Positions 26,801-41,800 of a stretch of 64,000 nt of DNA are shown one piece after another. The stretch is from Prosopocoilus inquinatus (taxonomy: Eukaryota; Arthropoda; Insecta; Coleoptera; Lucanidae): contig CM069872.1 of NCBI GenBank assembly GCA_036172665.1, positions 53,802,101 through 53,866,100 on the forward strand, in the 5' to 3' direction. The number at the start of each line of letters is the position of its first letter. Positions within the stretch are counted from its first letter, which is position 1. The notes under the pieces are model-generated. The model was not told where the DNA came from and made no database searches. It saw only the letters and a program-made list of their open reading frames with translations. The position numbers were made by a program, and so were the translations under genes.

Positions 26801-29800
26801 AACGAGCACCGAACGCCTCAAAATGAAATCAATACTTTGCGATTTAATTCCGCGGAGATTGCGTTCGAGTTGTTTTTTTTTTTTTTAATTGGCGCTACGA
26901 TTTATGGTGCTTTTCATTTTTCGAGCGTGGCTAAGCTGCAAAGAAAAAAAAATGGTGGAGGGTACGTTCAGAAACCGTTCGCCTTGGATAGCATTAGAAA
27001 TTCTCAAAAATCAACGAACAAACGCCCTCTGTTTAAAAGGCAAGTTTTTTGATACGAAAATATGTACAAAATACAAAATAGGTATTTATTAGGAATTTCA
27101 AGACGTAGTACGTCAAATACATTTTTCTTTGGTAACACTGATGATGTAAATTGATCGTAAATGTCAGGGCATCATGTTTAATTTAATCAAAGCATGATTA
27201 CAACATTGAAGAGCAAATATAATAAGGAAGATCCTATCCATAAACGGTTTATTACGATGTCGTTAAGTTTGATTTGACAATTAATTCCTGCGATAATGCA
27301 AATCTGTTAGCCGAGGTGGAAAAATTCGTCCTGACCTTTAAACACTAATTACTCGAAATTGCTCAAGTAACTAGATTCCGCTTGCCCACGCGCTGCATTT
27401 ATCTAAGATCAGAACAATATATAATTAGTTTGCAGTGTGTGTGGTGTGCGTGTGCACTTTTCCTCCCCCCCATTGATGAAAAGATTAAATAAAGTATATC
27501 CCAGCTGAAATTGAGCGTAATTCAAGGTTCGCTCTTCCGCCTACCGAGACCTTCTCAATTGGAAGGAATCTTAAGTACCTCGTTACCTAAGCGGGCACCT
27601 ATTTTAGAAACGGCGTAATCCGTGAAGCTCTTCATCAATTATTGAGTTCCGCACGTGGGAATCTTAATTTCACGTGAATTTCTCGGATAAGTGCTTCCTT
27701 ATTGCTCGCTCCACACAAACAGGGGAAGAGATTTGAACAACGCCACACACGTTAATTAATTGCGAATAACACGTTTCGTTGATAGGACAATTGAAAAGGA
27801 AAGTTCTTTTTGACAATCGAAGATGGTTTGAATTTGGCACCCCAGTTTTAGTATATTACACGTACTATGTGTGGCTAGACTGAAAAACGTAGCTGTAAAA
27901 TAAAAGGGAGAAAATAACCAGTGTTGCCAATCTGATGATACTAGTTAGAATTATTTCAATGAGGCCCAAGAAAAGTTGAAAATACTTAAACATGCCTCCA
28001 CGCCACTCACTCCAGTAGGGAAGTGATCACGTGATCGACGAAAACCAAATTCTCCAAATCTCCAAATCTCCTTAGCAACCTTACAGTCGAAAGCGAAAAG
28101 ATAATACGCAAATAGTTTTCTGTAATAATTCTTATTCAAAATGATATCGTTTAAATAAGACTTCACAGATGCCACTTAAAAATTTTGAAAACTGTCAAAC
28201 TGGAAATTTAACAAACCTGAAACTTTCGCGAAGTCGTATTTACACAACACGGTTTGGAGAAAATAATAATTACAGGAAACTGTTTTTGTCTACTACTGTT
28301 GAAAGCAAAAAAAAGAAAACAAAAATAATAAGAATGGCTGAAACCCTCCAGACGCCAAACAATCATTGGCGTAGTAGCAGTAATTTTAATTAGTTCTTAA
28401 ACAACGTAAAAAGAAAAACAAAAGAATAATTTGTATGAAATGTCGTCCAATTTAAATGAGAAATCTATCGGAAACGAAAGTAAACTCAAATATTACAAAC
28501 GAAGAACAAAGAAGATTGGCAGGGCGGATTGTTCGAAAATCAAGACCGAAAAGAAACAAAAAGCAAAATAAAGCAAAAGAAAAAAGAAGAAACTGAAATG
28601 TCCAAAATACGTTGAACAAAAAAAAAACAAAAGAAGATTGGCACTGGGGGCGGAGTAGCTCAAATCGCCAACAGAAAACAAAAGAAAAAAAGAACTTGTG
28701 TGAAGTGTTACTGTGACACGAAAAGTAATAAGAAACAGTTGCATACAAAGAAACAAAAAGTCGGTGTGAGCTTCAAAAGCTTCGCGCAGAAATTATTGAT
28801 TTTTCATTTGTTATTTTATGTAACCAACCAAACGAAAACTTGATTTATGGAAGACATCTCCTTAAAAATCGTCGATTTTTTCGACTGATAAAAACAAAAA
28901 ATAATAATAACAATGACATTGACGCATAAAAGAAATAAAAGAAATTTTGACTTGATTTTCAAAAGATTTTCGTTTTTTATTTACTTGCTTACAATTGTCA
29001 CCTTTGGCTTTTCTTTTATTCTATTGTTTTTTTTTTAATTTATTTTATTCCAGCCTGATGGCCATTTTGGTTGGCAATTACGTTAACTACAAATTGTACA
29101 AGAATTGCTGTTTTAGTTGGCGATACTGATTTTCAATTTTTAAACGGTACAATTGAGTATGGCAGCGGTGACAAGCGTCACATTCAAATTCAAATTAAAA
29201 TTCCGGATGTTTCAAATTAATTATTTTAGAGTTTAAGTTTAATTCCTTTCTTCAAATCAAATCAAGTAAAATCTTTGCACCGTTAATTTAAAACTAACAT
29301 AACCTACAATCTTGTCGCTGTTGATGTTATGTCAAATGTTTGTCAAATAAACCGGCAGAACACAGGCGACTGCAGTGTTACCAACAACCGAATAAAAAAA
29401 GAAGCTCGTTCCAATTCCTTCCTGTTCCTCCGTCCAGATTTTGCCCCCCAGTTTCACATTTTACGACTTTTTAAGCCTGATCAGCAAAAGAAATTGACAA
29501 AAAGAATAAGTGAAATCATGATATTTCAGCTGATAGTCTGTTATAAACGTTTTATTTTTATGATCTCATATTTTAGAGTCAATTTTAAAAAAGAGAGGGT
29601 AGCCCAAACTGCACGGCAGCCGCCAAAATGACATAATGAAAACCCAATTGGAGAAATTTCAACTAATCTGGCAACCCTGGTCTAAGGCTGCGTTCAGTAA
29701 ATGTTCTCAATATCTGATTGCTTACATGCTTTGTCTATTGACTGTTGGTGGTTTAGCCAGCAAGATGAATCCAATTTTGTTTACTTTAAACGGTCATCGA

Positions 29801-32800
29801 AGTGCAAATGTTTTTCCAGTGAAACAGCCCGGCCGGTCACGTTTGCAAACTTTGCAAAAAAAAAAAAAAAGAATCGCCGCAGACGGTCGTAAGCAAACAC
29901 ACGGGAACATTAAACCAAAGTACAAACAAGCAGGCTGTTATTTTTTGTTTCTCCTTCGATTTTTTCGTTTCGTCCCCACGTCGATGATCAATCATTCATC
30001 ATAGGAGTACACCGGCGTCGAAATAAGAGCAAACAATCAGAAATCATAATTACCACTTACAAGAAGGAATGGAATCGATTCCAAAGTAATTACGTTCTCT
30101 CGAACTACTACGTACTTAATATTTAAACGGACAGACGCCTAATCACCGTTTGTAAAGTTGTGGTTTGCGTAATTTCGTGTTCGTATGTTGCACCTATTGA
30201 AGGGGGGAGGGGGGCTTGCGCTCAAGCTCTCTCCATTGAATAAGAAGAAGAAGAAATAATGAATTTTCGGATAATTTGTATTCACCGCGCTCGTCCTCCT
30301 AATCAACGACACGGAATTTATTTCGAGCACCTCGAGCGCGTCTTCTTCTTCTTCTTCATGTTGTAACGAAGGCGATTACCGAAATATTTTCTTTATCTTC
30401 TTACACGACGCGTTTTCATTAGGTAATCTGATTTAAGTACTAACTGCTGATGAAGTCGATAAACCACGTGTACCTACCGCGAACGTCAATAACTTTCGCG
30501 CCCAAAGTTGCTTTCTTTTTTTTTTCTCGCCAAGGACAGTCCTAGAATCGTCCCAGAAACCACCAGGAGCATGCGCACAGCAAAAAACGATTCGGGTTTC
30601 TTGTTCTGCGCATGCTCCTGCATTCCTGTATTCAAGTATCATTGCCATCTTGATTTTTATTAAATATTGATAATGAATTTGTTGCAAGTCAGTTTCTGTT
30701 GCAGTGGTCAAAAATTTGGTTCTTTCTTTTCTCCTTCTTGCGGCTATTGTTTTCGAATCTCCCTTTTCAATCAGTTTCATGTATTCTCCGAACTCATTTC
30801 TTTCTTTCACTCGATTGTCACTTGTTTTTCTTTATGCTTTTTCTTTAGAAGTTTTCGTTTTCAGTTTTCATTATTCCGACTAAATTTTCCCAAGAAACGA
30901 AAATGTTCTTCCTTTTTTTTTGTTTTTATTTATTCATTTCGTACTGTTGTTTTCTGAAAAGAATAAAAATGGGATGCTTACTTCAGTTTTGGGCAATTTT
31001 GAAATCTTATTTGTTCGTTGGCGACACTGCCAAGGATTTCTAAATGTCTCCTCGTCTTATGAAACTAGTATTTTATATATATTTTTTTAATTCTTGCTCT
31101 TAAACGTAAAAAACTCCGAAAATCCGCGTTGTAATTATCGATATAATTCAAATTTATGAAACTTTTTTGTTACGTTGAGGTTAGTGACACTAATTTGTAG
31201 GTTATGTTTTTAATCAGGGAGATGTCAATCAACGAATGTAAGTAACGTCCTTGGTAATGTCAACAAACAAATGTCAATTTGGAGGTTAATGTTGTCAGCA
31301 AATGACACCAACCTAATAAAATAAAATTTCGACGTTGCTTCTTTACGAAACCCAAAAAACGAGACGATCGCTTTGCTGTTAGGTCTCGTTTTCACCACAC
31401 CACGACGATTTTGCGTTCGCGTTTAAAACGAAAACAAAACAAAAAGAAAAATTGTACCAGGATGTGGCGGCGGCGGCGCAATTTACTATTTAAATCAGCA
31501 AGAAGTAACGGCTTGAATAAGTAATTCGCGTGATTTTACTTCGGCATGCGTTACATGTAGAAGCATCAATATTTACGTTGGTATTTATCATCGATGCAGA
31601 TTACATAATCGGCGGCTTTTTTTTATTTATTAATCGCACGCAAACGCGCGCGCTCGCTGCGTGGCATAATCACATTTCAGCAGCAGAGGATAAGAGAATT
31701 CAGAAAATTCGGAGGACGAACGCCCCTGGAAAGAAAGGGACGTTTTACTCTAATTAGAGTCGCGCAACTCCAAAAATAGAAAAAGAGAGAAAACATCGTA
31801 AATTACCGATTCAGTTTGCTCTGGTAGGCGCCTCGGACGCGACACATTCCTAACTCGGATGTTTGACATTGTTTATCGCACGAATGAGGAATTTCACGAA
31901 GTGCTTACGCAATCACGATTTAAAATCATAAATAATCATGCGTGCGTCTTGTTTTCGCATCGGCAAAACTAAAAAAAGATTACCGTCGATATGCATTTCA
32001 ATCTTGTTAGACCTCACCAGCACAGACGCAGTTACGATCGCAATTATGCAGTAACCCCTATGTTTGTTTTAAGAAACTGTAAGCTTTCCAATTAACTTAT
32101 ACAAAATCGTATTTAGTTGTCGTAGTCGAAGCGTACTGTTATCCTGATGAGGTCTAATACGATTGAAGCGCACGCACGTCATTTATGTAAGACGCCGCGC
32201 CGTTTCGGGGAAAACCGACACATCAAAACCTTAAATTCACCAGCCGGCTTTTCAAGGCCACGCGGTTCGAAAAAGCGCTCAAAGTAAAACAAAGCGCGCG
32301 CTATTTTTAACGGGACGTAAATCACACGCGTTTTTTTCAGAAAACGACGTCGTTTATTTTCGTCGCGAGGCGATTGTTTTGGCCTGGCCCGGCGTTAGGG
32401 AAATTTATTCACGCCTTACAAAATGCCCGACGACGTAATAAATTTAACGCCGAAATTAGGCAACCCCCATTAAAACCTCGTATTTCAGTTGTCCAATCGC
32501 CAATTATTCAAGACGTCCGCGTCCGTCGCCGATCTTTATTGGCGACTCGAAGCCACACCTCTCAGTTCACGAACGACGAATCAATCAAACATTTGACATA
32601 AAGGGACATCGGAATCAGTTCTTCTAACACAGTCTTTATTCTTATAAATAAATAAATAAATTAAAAATATTTTTTAATGAACTTAAACTGTGAGTGGCAG
32701 CAATTGGCATTGGAGTAGATAGGCAACCCTAATTACAGTCTGGTATTTAATTTGTCTACATCCGAGGCGTTATGCTAGATGCAATCGCCAATCCAAGACG

Positions 32801-35800
32801 TCGCCGTTCTTGATTGGCGACTCGAAGTCACGCCTTTCATTTCAGCGACCAATCAAGCGAGTATTTAGATATGATTAAAAGGGCAGTAAATATCTCAGTT
32901 CTTCTTTAATAACCGGAAGTTACATCCTTCAACTCCTCCACCAACACTTGATCAATCAGTGATGACCTGCACTTAGTCTAGAATAGTCTCGTGAATTTCT
33001 AGAATACTCGAGCAAGTTCCAGATGTGTAATTTACTCCGCGCAATTATTACAAAGTGCTGCTTGTTCGACATTCCCTCCGTAAATAAATAAGCTCCGATT
33101 AATCGCGGACATAATTAACGGATGCGTGGCGTACAGGGACAGGCTATCATTAGCAATTTATCGCCGCTCTGCGGTGGTCGTTCGTTTAATCGACTTTCTT
33201 TACAAATCAGCGTCGCTTTTATCGACCGAGAGACGGAATCTCGTTATTTCGGAACAAAAGGTAGTAGGACGGCCGGTGGATTTACAAACAAGCCCACAAG
33301 TTACATAAAAAAATGTAAGAAAAAAAACAATTAATTGCAAAAGTCAAAGAACTGTAGGCAAAATAAATTGCGGAAAGTAAATTGGGTTGCCTATACCTTG
33401 CGCTTGATTTTGTTAAGTGGAAGAAAACGTCAGTTGATGAGTAATCAAATGTGTAGTTTCTTCTTCTTCCTAATTCTTCTTCTTTTTACTTGGCTCGTAT
33501 CATAAAGAATTACAAGCAAGCCCATAAATTAAATTTAAAAAAAAACATGCATTTCAGATTGCGTCTAATTGTAAATAAGACAAAGAACCAAGTAATCTTG
33601 AACTGTAGGCAAATTAGATGGCGGAAAGTAAGTTGGGTTGCCTACATCTGGCGTCGGATTTTATTAAGAAGAAAATGATCAATTGATGAGTCATAATTTT
33701 ATAATCAATGTTTAGTTTCATCTCTTTCCTAATTCTTTTTCTTTCTACTGAGCCGATGTGATGATAAGGATCCTTTCGCTTGCTTCTCACTTCTTCTTTT
33801 TTGTTTTATTTAAGGGATGAAGGTGATTGGTGGTTTCTTAGCTTGTCAATTTTCTTACTTTCTCTTTAGTCCATGTCCTATGTCATCATGATTACTCTTT
33901 CATGCTTATTACCACGCCAATCTTCTTATTTCCTTTTTTTGTGATCTACAATTGAAAGAAATAATAGTCGACAAGTACAGTTTCCTGTAATTGGTCTTTC
34001 TCAAATTGTTATCGTTTAAATAAAACTTGTGGAGCTGTTTCTTTTTCCACTGTTATTTACATCGCCGTTTTGGCTCTTCTCTCACGTTCGCCCTTATTTT
34101 GTTATTGTTCGATCCTCTTTTGTATTTCCTCTTTTTTTCTGACATTGCTTTTGTTTTTGTTCACCTTATCTCCGGCATTTTTTTCTTCTTTTGTTTTCGT
34201 TCATCTTGTTTTTCGCATAAAATTTTTGACTTTTTGAGTTTCTAGTTCTTTAATTATTTTCTGATTGTTCGATCTGCTTTTGTTTTTTCTTTCTTGTTTT
34301 TTTAACGTCGCCTCGAGTTGCTCTTGTTTTCATTCACCTCATCTCCGGCATTTTTTTTTTGCTTCTCTTGTTTTCGTTCATCTTGCTTTTCGCATTGCGT
34401 TTTTATTTTGCATTTGTTTATTTATTTTGATTTGGTCGAATTGTTCTTTTCTTTCGCGTCGATTTTTTTTAAAGAAAAACCGCCGATTTTCTTTTGATTT
34501 TGGATTTAGGTCAGACTTAAATCACCTTTCCCAATCGTTGATTGGTCGAGTGATTGACTAGACGATTTCGTGTAGTTTCTTGTTTTTTTTTTGTTTATTA
34601 TTTTGTGCTTGATCGATCTTCTTTTGTTTTTTTTTTCTGACATTGCCAGAGAACTCTCGCGTTGCTTTTGTTTTTGTTCACCTTATTACCTCCTTATCTT
34701 ATTTTTTCTTTTGTTTTTGTTCGTCTTAGGGCATTTGGTTTTTCTTTATTCGTGCATTTAATATATTTTTTTTTTTTTGATTTGGTCGAATTGTTCTTTT
34801 GTTTCGTATAGATCTTTTAAGAAGAACCTGTCGTTTTTCTTTTGTTTTCGGATTTCACAGCTTTCCCAATAGCTGATTGGTCAAGTGGTTGACTTGGCGA
34901 TTTCGTGCAGTTTCTAATTTTTTTTTTGTGATTTTGTGATTGTTCGGTTTTCTTTTATTATTTTTTAACGTTGCCGGAGAATTCTCGAGTTGCTTTCGTT
35001 TTTTTTTTTTCGTTCACCTTATCTCCAGTAATTTTTCTTCTTTTGTATTTGTTCACCTTCTTTTCGCATTTCATTTTTGTTTATTTTTTTATATTTTTAT
35101 CAAAACGTGTCCTTGCTTGCATTTATAATTTGATGACCATGTCAGATGAGATCTCTTGATGGTCGACCTTATCCTGGTCTTCTAGAAAACTGCTAAAGTT
35201 TTCTCTTTCGACCCTCCTGAGGCATCGCTTAATATGTTGATCTATGTTCCAAGTGCCCTCCATATAAAGCCATAATATCTCAATCACATTTTGACCTTTC
35301 TGCTTTTGTTACAATAGCGAAGGGATGGAAACAAACGAAAACCAAGAAATTCTGACCTTTGTTGACCAAGATCACGTCCTGGTTGAAACCAAGGTTATGG
35401 CCATAACTTTTTGGCGGTTCAAAAGAGATTCTTCTTGCAGAATGAAACCGCAAAGGGTCATCAAGTTTTTACTTCCTTGACTAATTAAATCAAAGGAGGA
35501 ATGCAGCGTTACGTCAAATCCAAAGAGGTTGTAATCAGCATGGAGGTAGTAGAAATAGTAATTTAACGATGAATTATTGCCTGCGTAATAGCATAACTCT
35601 TGGACTCGCTCAATTGGGGTAGGATGGCGTTTTTCATCGCCTCCGGTCGCATCTAACTGCCTTGTTGTTCCATCAACGACGGCGGCAATTTGTCCTGCCA
35701 GGACTAATTATTGCATGCAAGACGTTATGCAATCACGAATCTGCATTCGCGAGAAGCGCCATGAAATATGAAGCGGCTTGGGCGTGAGGTAATTTGCGCG

Positions 35801-38800
35801 CACCGCAATAAATAATCCATTAAGAGAATTACTTCACCGCGTGTGCATTTTATTCTTCCGTACAGAATGAATAATTGGATTTATTTGTCATCTTGTGAAA
35901 AAGTTGGTAAGACGTATATAGTTGGTATGATGCGGCGTTGACAGGAAAAATTGTTATTCCTCCGCATGGAAAAGTAGCACAGGCGTCGAATTTAAAAATG
36001 ACGTTTGACGACCTGTCAAATTAAGAATGCAAACATGATGTTTGAGGTGCGACACAAGCAAGTGTGCAATAAAATAATTCATTTCGTCTGCTGTAAAAGA
36101 CTGGTGAATACTTTACTGACAACACATGATTTTACCAATTGTTGCCAACTTAACTGGAATTGGCATTCTTGTGCTTTTTGTTATTGTGAACTATCATAAA
36201 GGTTCGGGGTTAGAACAGATCCGATTTTCAGCCTCATAAATTTCGATCTGTAAAAGGCAGAGAGAAGCTTTTGTGTGACGATCGTAATGTGGGGGGTCTA
36301 CGTGTTTCGAAAATCATGATCTTTTATGCGCGCACGATGATTCGTGACCGTACGAAAATATCGCCGTCGTTTCCTGCTGTCGAAGAAAAAAAAATATCGA
36401 TGTATGAAGTCATCAAGGATGACTGTTTGAGTTGGCAATGCTGAATTTGATTTAAATTTTTTTTACAAACACTGACAGCTGTCTGTCATTGTTGACAAGT
36501 GCTTCAAATTCAAAATAAACGAACGCTGGATTTTTGTCGCTGGGTCAAATGTCCGTCAAATAAAGTAACGAAAGACAGTGTTGCATGCAAACAGTTGAAT
36601 AAAAAAAATACTCTTAATTGTAATGCCAACTTAAGATAAAATTCGAAACGTAATTCCGGTTGAGTTGAGTGAGGAATTAATTAGAAAAATAATTTTCAAA
36701 ATACGGAAAATAAAATTTCAAGATGAAGAACGAAAGCGAAATCATCCGTTTGAAAATAATCGAAAGATACTAAATGCGAAGCAGAGGAGACCGAGAAAGA
36801 CAAGAAAAAAATATGAAATAAATAAAATCGCAGTGTGAAATAACAGAAGAAACAAAAGAAACTCTAAAACAAACGAAGAAATTTAAACACGAAAACTTCA
36901 AGAAAAAACAAAGGTCGACTCTCCTTGACACCGGCGAGAAATTCATTCTGAAGGAAAAAGAAAACAAAACCAAAAGAGAACTGACACAAATAACGTGTCC
37001 AGGTACGAAAAACAAATGAACTGTAAAACAAAAGAAAATCGTCGCGTCTTCACCGGAACGTGAAAAAAGAAACTTAACTAATAGCTAATCCCCGTTGTTT
37101 CTTTGATTCCTTCTTCTTTTTCTTTTCGAAGTTTTCTTTTGTTTATTCCTGCCAGTTCTGGAATCGTGCAACTTTTATTTGTTGACTTTTTTATCTAGTC
37201 TTTTTCCTAATTTTATTTTCTTTGAATTTTTTAGCGCTCACTTCAATTTCTATTCGTGCTTTTTTAAGTGCTTCGCCACAGAGAAATAAAAATAAATCGT
37301 CGATGTTCTTTTGTTTCTTTTTGTTTTCTTTTGTTTTTCGTTCGTCTTCCACGTTTTCCGTTGTCGTTCACTTCACCTTTTTTTTGTTGCTTATGTTTTT
37401 CTAATTCTCAACTTTGTAGTTTTTAATTATTTTATTTTAATTATTTTTTGCTTTTTCCTCGCGTTGCGCTTACGTTTGCTTTTTGTTTTTCTCTTAACCC
37501 CACAGAGAATTTTTGAGCTTCTTTTGTTTTTAATTTTTCTTAACCTCGCAAAAAACTTCCAGCTTCTTTTGTTTCATTTTAATTTTTTTTGCGTTGTATA
37601 CAGTCTGTTTACCTTTGTCTTTTGTTCTTCTCTTAACCCCACAGAGAATTCTCGAGCTTCTTCTGTTTTGTTTTTTTTTGTGTTGTATCTACTCCTCCGC
37701 TTACGTTTGCCATCTTTTTCTCTTGTTTTTTGTTTTTCTCTTAACCCCGCAGAGACTTTTCGAACTTCTTTTGTTTTTGCTTTCTGTTTTTTCTATGCGT
37801 TGTGTGTACTTCGCTTACGTTTGCCACCGTATATTTATTTATTTTTCCTTTTTGAGTCAATGTTAAAACTGAAATTAAATTCGGCTCTTGTCCCATGAAA
37901 TATGACGAAGCTATCGAGCGATAGCGAAACGTTGGAGTGGCCTAAACTATTTGCACGTTAAAATTGAAGTATCGCCTTCATCTTAAGCGATGCCATCTAT
38001 CTATTTTTCTTTTACTTTAACATGAAACTTTTCTTGTTTTCACATTCGAAACATCGCAACGAAAAATTTTCCGGCTCTTGGTTTAATTTTACTTTTTAGG
38101 TCGACGCGACGCGACGATTATTGATAACGTTCGTAGATCCAGGGACTTCAGGCGGTGAAATTCTTAAGCGCCATCTGTGAATAGACAATCCAACTTTTTT
38201 ACATCGCATCTCGTCGCTGCAGGAACATTACTCTCATATCATCCGAGTCCATTTGTGACACGGATTTTTTAATGCACGGCCCTTATCGCAAATCAATTAA
38301 AACTGACGTCACCCTCGAAGCATTCACTTTCTTCTTCTTCCTCCTTTTCTTTTACAGCAGCGGCGGCGTGAAGTAAACATGTATAAATATCACACGGTTT
38401 AAAGTAGTTTATGGCCCCCGCGCGCGCGCGCATCTAAAACAATAAGATAAAAGACGATCGAGTTTGTGTATTCTTCTTCATTTCGAAACGTCGCCGTAAA
38501 TTAAATTTATCTTCGGGGCCGGAGAGGAAACTGGGTCACAGGACCTGAAACAATGGCTTCGAGAAACAAAATCGTTTTGGTTTTACTGTTTATTTATTTA
38601 TTTTTTTTTTGTGAATGAGCTTAAGTAGAGTTTCGATAGACAAACACTGAATTATCAAGAAGTAACGCATCACGTGTGAAAGCTCGAAACCGTCAATGAT
38701 GGTTGCGCGCTTCTTAATTAATTTATTTATGATTGATTAATTAATCGCCTCGGAACGCCATCTCGCATGCAAATGAGCTACAAAGCGCGTCCGATCGCCG

Positions 38801-41800
38801 GAGATGCCAAGATTAAATTACGGGAGCACGTTTTATCCAGGCCAATTAAAATAATTATTTGTTGGTGGTTTAACATAATCGCCGCCGCGAAGTGACATTC
38901 GATGATGACACCAGATACGTTCATACTACGTCGAATACTTCTGGAGATTATTTGAAAGCGTCTTCCATTATTATCAATCGGTTTGACAAGACCACTTTGT
39001 TTTTTAAACGTCATGGACATAACTACTGTAGACACATTGTCTCTGTTGGACATAAACACTCGAGACACTTTGTGTCTTGGATGGACATACATACATGTAG
39101 ACACTTTATCTCTTGGATGGACCTAAATAAAATAGACAATTTGTTTCTTGAATGGACATAAATACTATAGACACTTTGTCGGTTGGATGGACATAAATAC
39201 TAAAGACTCTATAAATACTTTGTCTGTTAAATTTCACGGACATAAAGACTGTAGACACTGGTGGTGTGTAATTATTAAATCAGCAGCGACGAGCGGAAGT
39301 GTAAGTGTACCTCAAGGCATGATGTTCAGACCCATTTCATTCGTGATACACAATTAGGAAATAACACAATACAATGATGCAGTAACGTAGTGAACAGCGA
39401 CTTGTACTATTGCAAATATTTGGCCATTCCGGTGTACCTCAAGACAATATAATATGCAATTTTTCGTTAATGCAAATTAATAGAGGTGTATTCCATCGTT
39501 CTTTCAATTTAATGTGTACGTGTAAACGAGAGTGTGCCAAACAATAGCGCTTATATGTTTTGGATTCTGTTTCTCTCCATGTATTCAAAGAAACGTGCAT
39601 TATTTATATTCAAGCATGGAAGGGATCGATTTTTTTTTTCTTTTTTTTTAACAGCAGCAAATATTTAACACACCCGCGTGCGTTTCGTGTTTACGAGGTG
39701 TATGCTAAATACTTTCGAAAAAATTAGCATACACGCACGTGAAGATATGCCCAACCGGAAAACTGAAACGCGCTCAAGGTGAGAGAGGGAGAGAGAGGAC
39801 GGTTTCCAGAACTATTTTTAGTTTCAGTTAAATTAAAAAAAAAAGAAAAAAAGATGATAATATGAATTCCGGTATGCGATACAACCAACGTCTTGTATGT
39901 TGTAGGTAAGTATAATACGGAGACCACTCACGGTGGTAGGTTGAGGAGTTCGTGAAGCTTTCGATTCACGTGTGACCTGAAGGTTAACGAATGGCTCGCA
40001 TCTTAACGAGGCGCGTATAAAATTATCATTAGGTGTGATAATTTATCTGGAAACAAAACGATTTCCATTCGGCCTTATCAGAGGTACAAGCGCCGCGGCG
40101 TCCCACGAACAACAACAAGAAGAAGAAAAAGAAGAAAAGATAAATGAAATATTATCGATCATGTATACCCCGAACGAGCTGTTTTTTCTTTTTTTTTTTA
40201 ATTACGCTGCAGGCAATTAAATTCCTATTTTTTTTTTAATTTCATTTCTCTCTACCAATCGCATTCTTTTTACCATCAAAAAAAGAAAACTGAATTATTA
40301 GAGTATGTATGGAGAGTGATGCGACGTGGGCGGTTAAATTCGTTCCGTTTGTTGTTATAATACCGAGCGCGTGATACGCATACTTTAGTAGTTTTTAGGT
40401 ACGCCTCTGTGTTTTCGTTGTGAATTGCATCAATCAACACACGAAAGTGCAACATTGTATGTAGGTACACGGAGGCAACCTAATTTTCTTTTTTCGTTAA
40501 ATCAATGGAATCCTAATCGAATTATTTACGTCCCGCGCGTCAAAGCCCTCTTTGTTTGGCACTCAGATCTCAATGTGAATGGGGGCCTTTGTGTGGAAGA
40601 TAATTTGTTGAATTTCTGGAATTTATTATGTATTTTGTTAGTTCGGTCAGCGTCTTATAAACGGGATGTTCGTATGTTGTGCCAGTGTTGCCAGCCAGAA
40701 CAAGCACGAACTTATAAGAACAGATGTCGCCGCTTCATTTTCGTAACAATATATAAAGTCCATGGATCTATCGGAAGAACAATCGAAACCAAAAAATAGT
40801 AGAGACAGTTACAGTTTCCTGTAATTTTGCTTTCTCCTAAATGTTATGGCGCCGTTTATTTAATTAAATACGACTTCACAGGTGACACTTAAAAAAAAAA
40901 AAAACTTTTGAATGATTTCGAGTTTGAGAGGCTCAAAACTTTTGTAAAACGTCCGCGACAAACAACTATAAATTTGTACGGTGTCAAAAGAAGATGAAAA
41001 CGCTGGCTTAATAAGGACGTTGTTTGTCGTTTCAACTTTCAACATGTTTAGAAAAAGCTTAGACGCGGACGTCTTCGCCGAGGTCGATCAAAACACTGCG
41101 CGACAACTTAATCCTCTTAATTAAACAAAAAAAAAAATTAAGTAAGGGACGTGTGAGAACGGCCTACTAATCACCTGGGAATTATTAGGGGGGCGTGACA
41201 ATGGAAGTAAATCCGCGACCGATTCGGGCACCTGCGCGAGCGAGTTCCCATTCACTTTTCGGGGCTTTTTTAATCCGTGACAGCTGCATCCGCCGCGTCG
41301 CCCGCCGAGGTGACTGTTTTCAAAATAGATCGAGAATTACAGCGTGGATTAAGCTGTTAACTTTATTAGCGCGTTCGCTGTGTCATCTTCACGTCATTAC
41401 AAAGCGTTCGTTGACAAGTGAAGAACGCATTTTATTACCTACTAGTTACGCGCGCGTTTGCGCGTACCTGCCTACATGATTATATTGATTATGATTATGA
41501 CGACAATTTAGAAAACGCAGGTTCTGATGATTATAGGTTAGGAAGTCTTCGTCTTGTAACTACTAATGGCGCTAATGGTGATGGAACAAATCGGAACAAA
41601 ACGAAAACAAAAACGTTCCATCGTAGTTTTATGTGTGGTCGCTCGGTCATTGCTTTTTGTGGGTGCGCAAATATGCGCGGGGTTTCTTCTTCTTCTTCCA
41701 CATTCCCATTTTAATAACATCTCACTTGTGTCGCCGTCGATCAAGATCGTTGACTTTCCCATCTCACACTTAGCGCGCCACTTGTAAACTTAATTAGCTC

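Noticed and set aside
30433..30810. 125-codon minus open frame
   Set aside because: No domain, partly low complexity ([14 protein letters not shown]), crosses the inverted repeat at 30564-30620; no splice context to neighbouring genes.
37222..37898. Long hydrophobic open frames resembling membrane proteins
   Set aside because: Phe/Leu/Val-rich translation of a T-rich tandem satellite; repeats follow DNA periodicity, not a protein fold. The same holds for 28452-28756 (minus) and 34027-35159.
38145..38170. 18S rRNA-like words (GGTGAAATTCTT)
   Set aside because: Only about 12 bases match; flanking sequence is unrelated to rRNA.
39000..39260. CRISPR-like array of regularly spaced repeats
   Set aside because: Units abut as a degenerate minisatellite with no distinct spacers, and the genome is an insect's.
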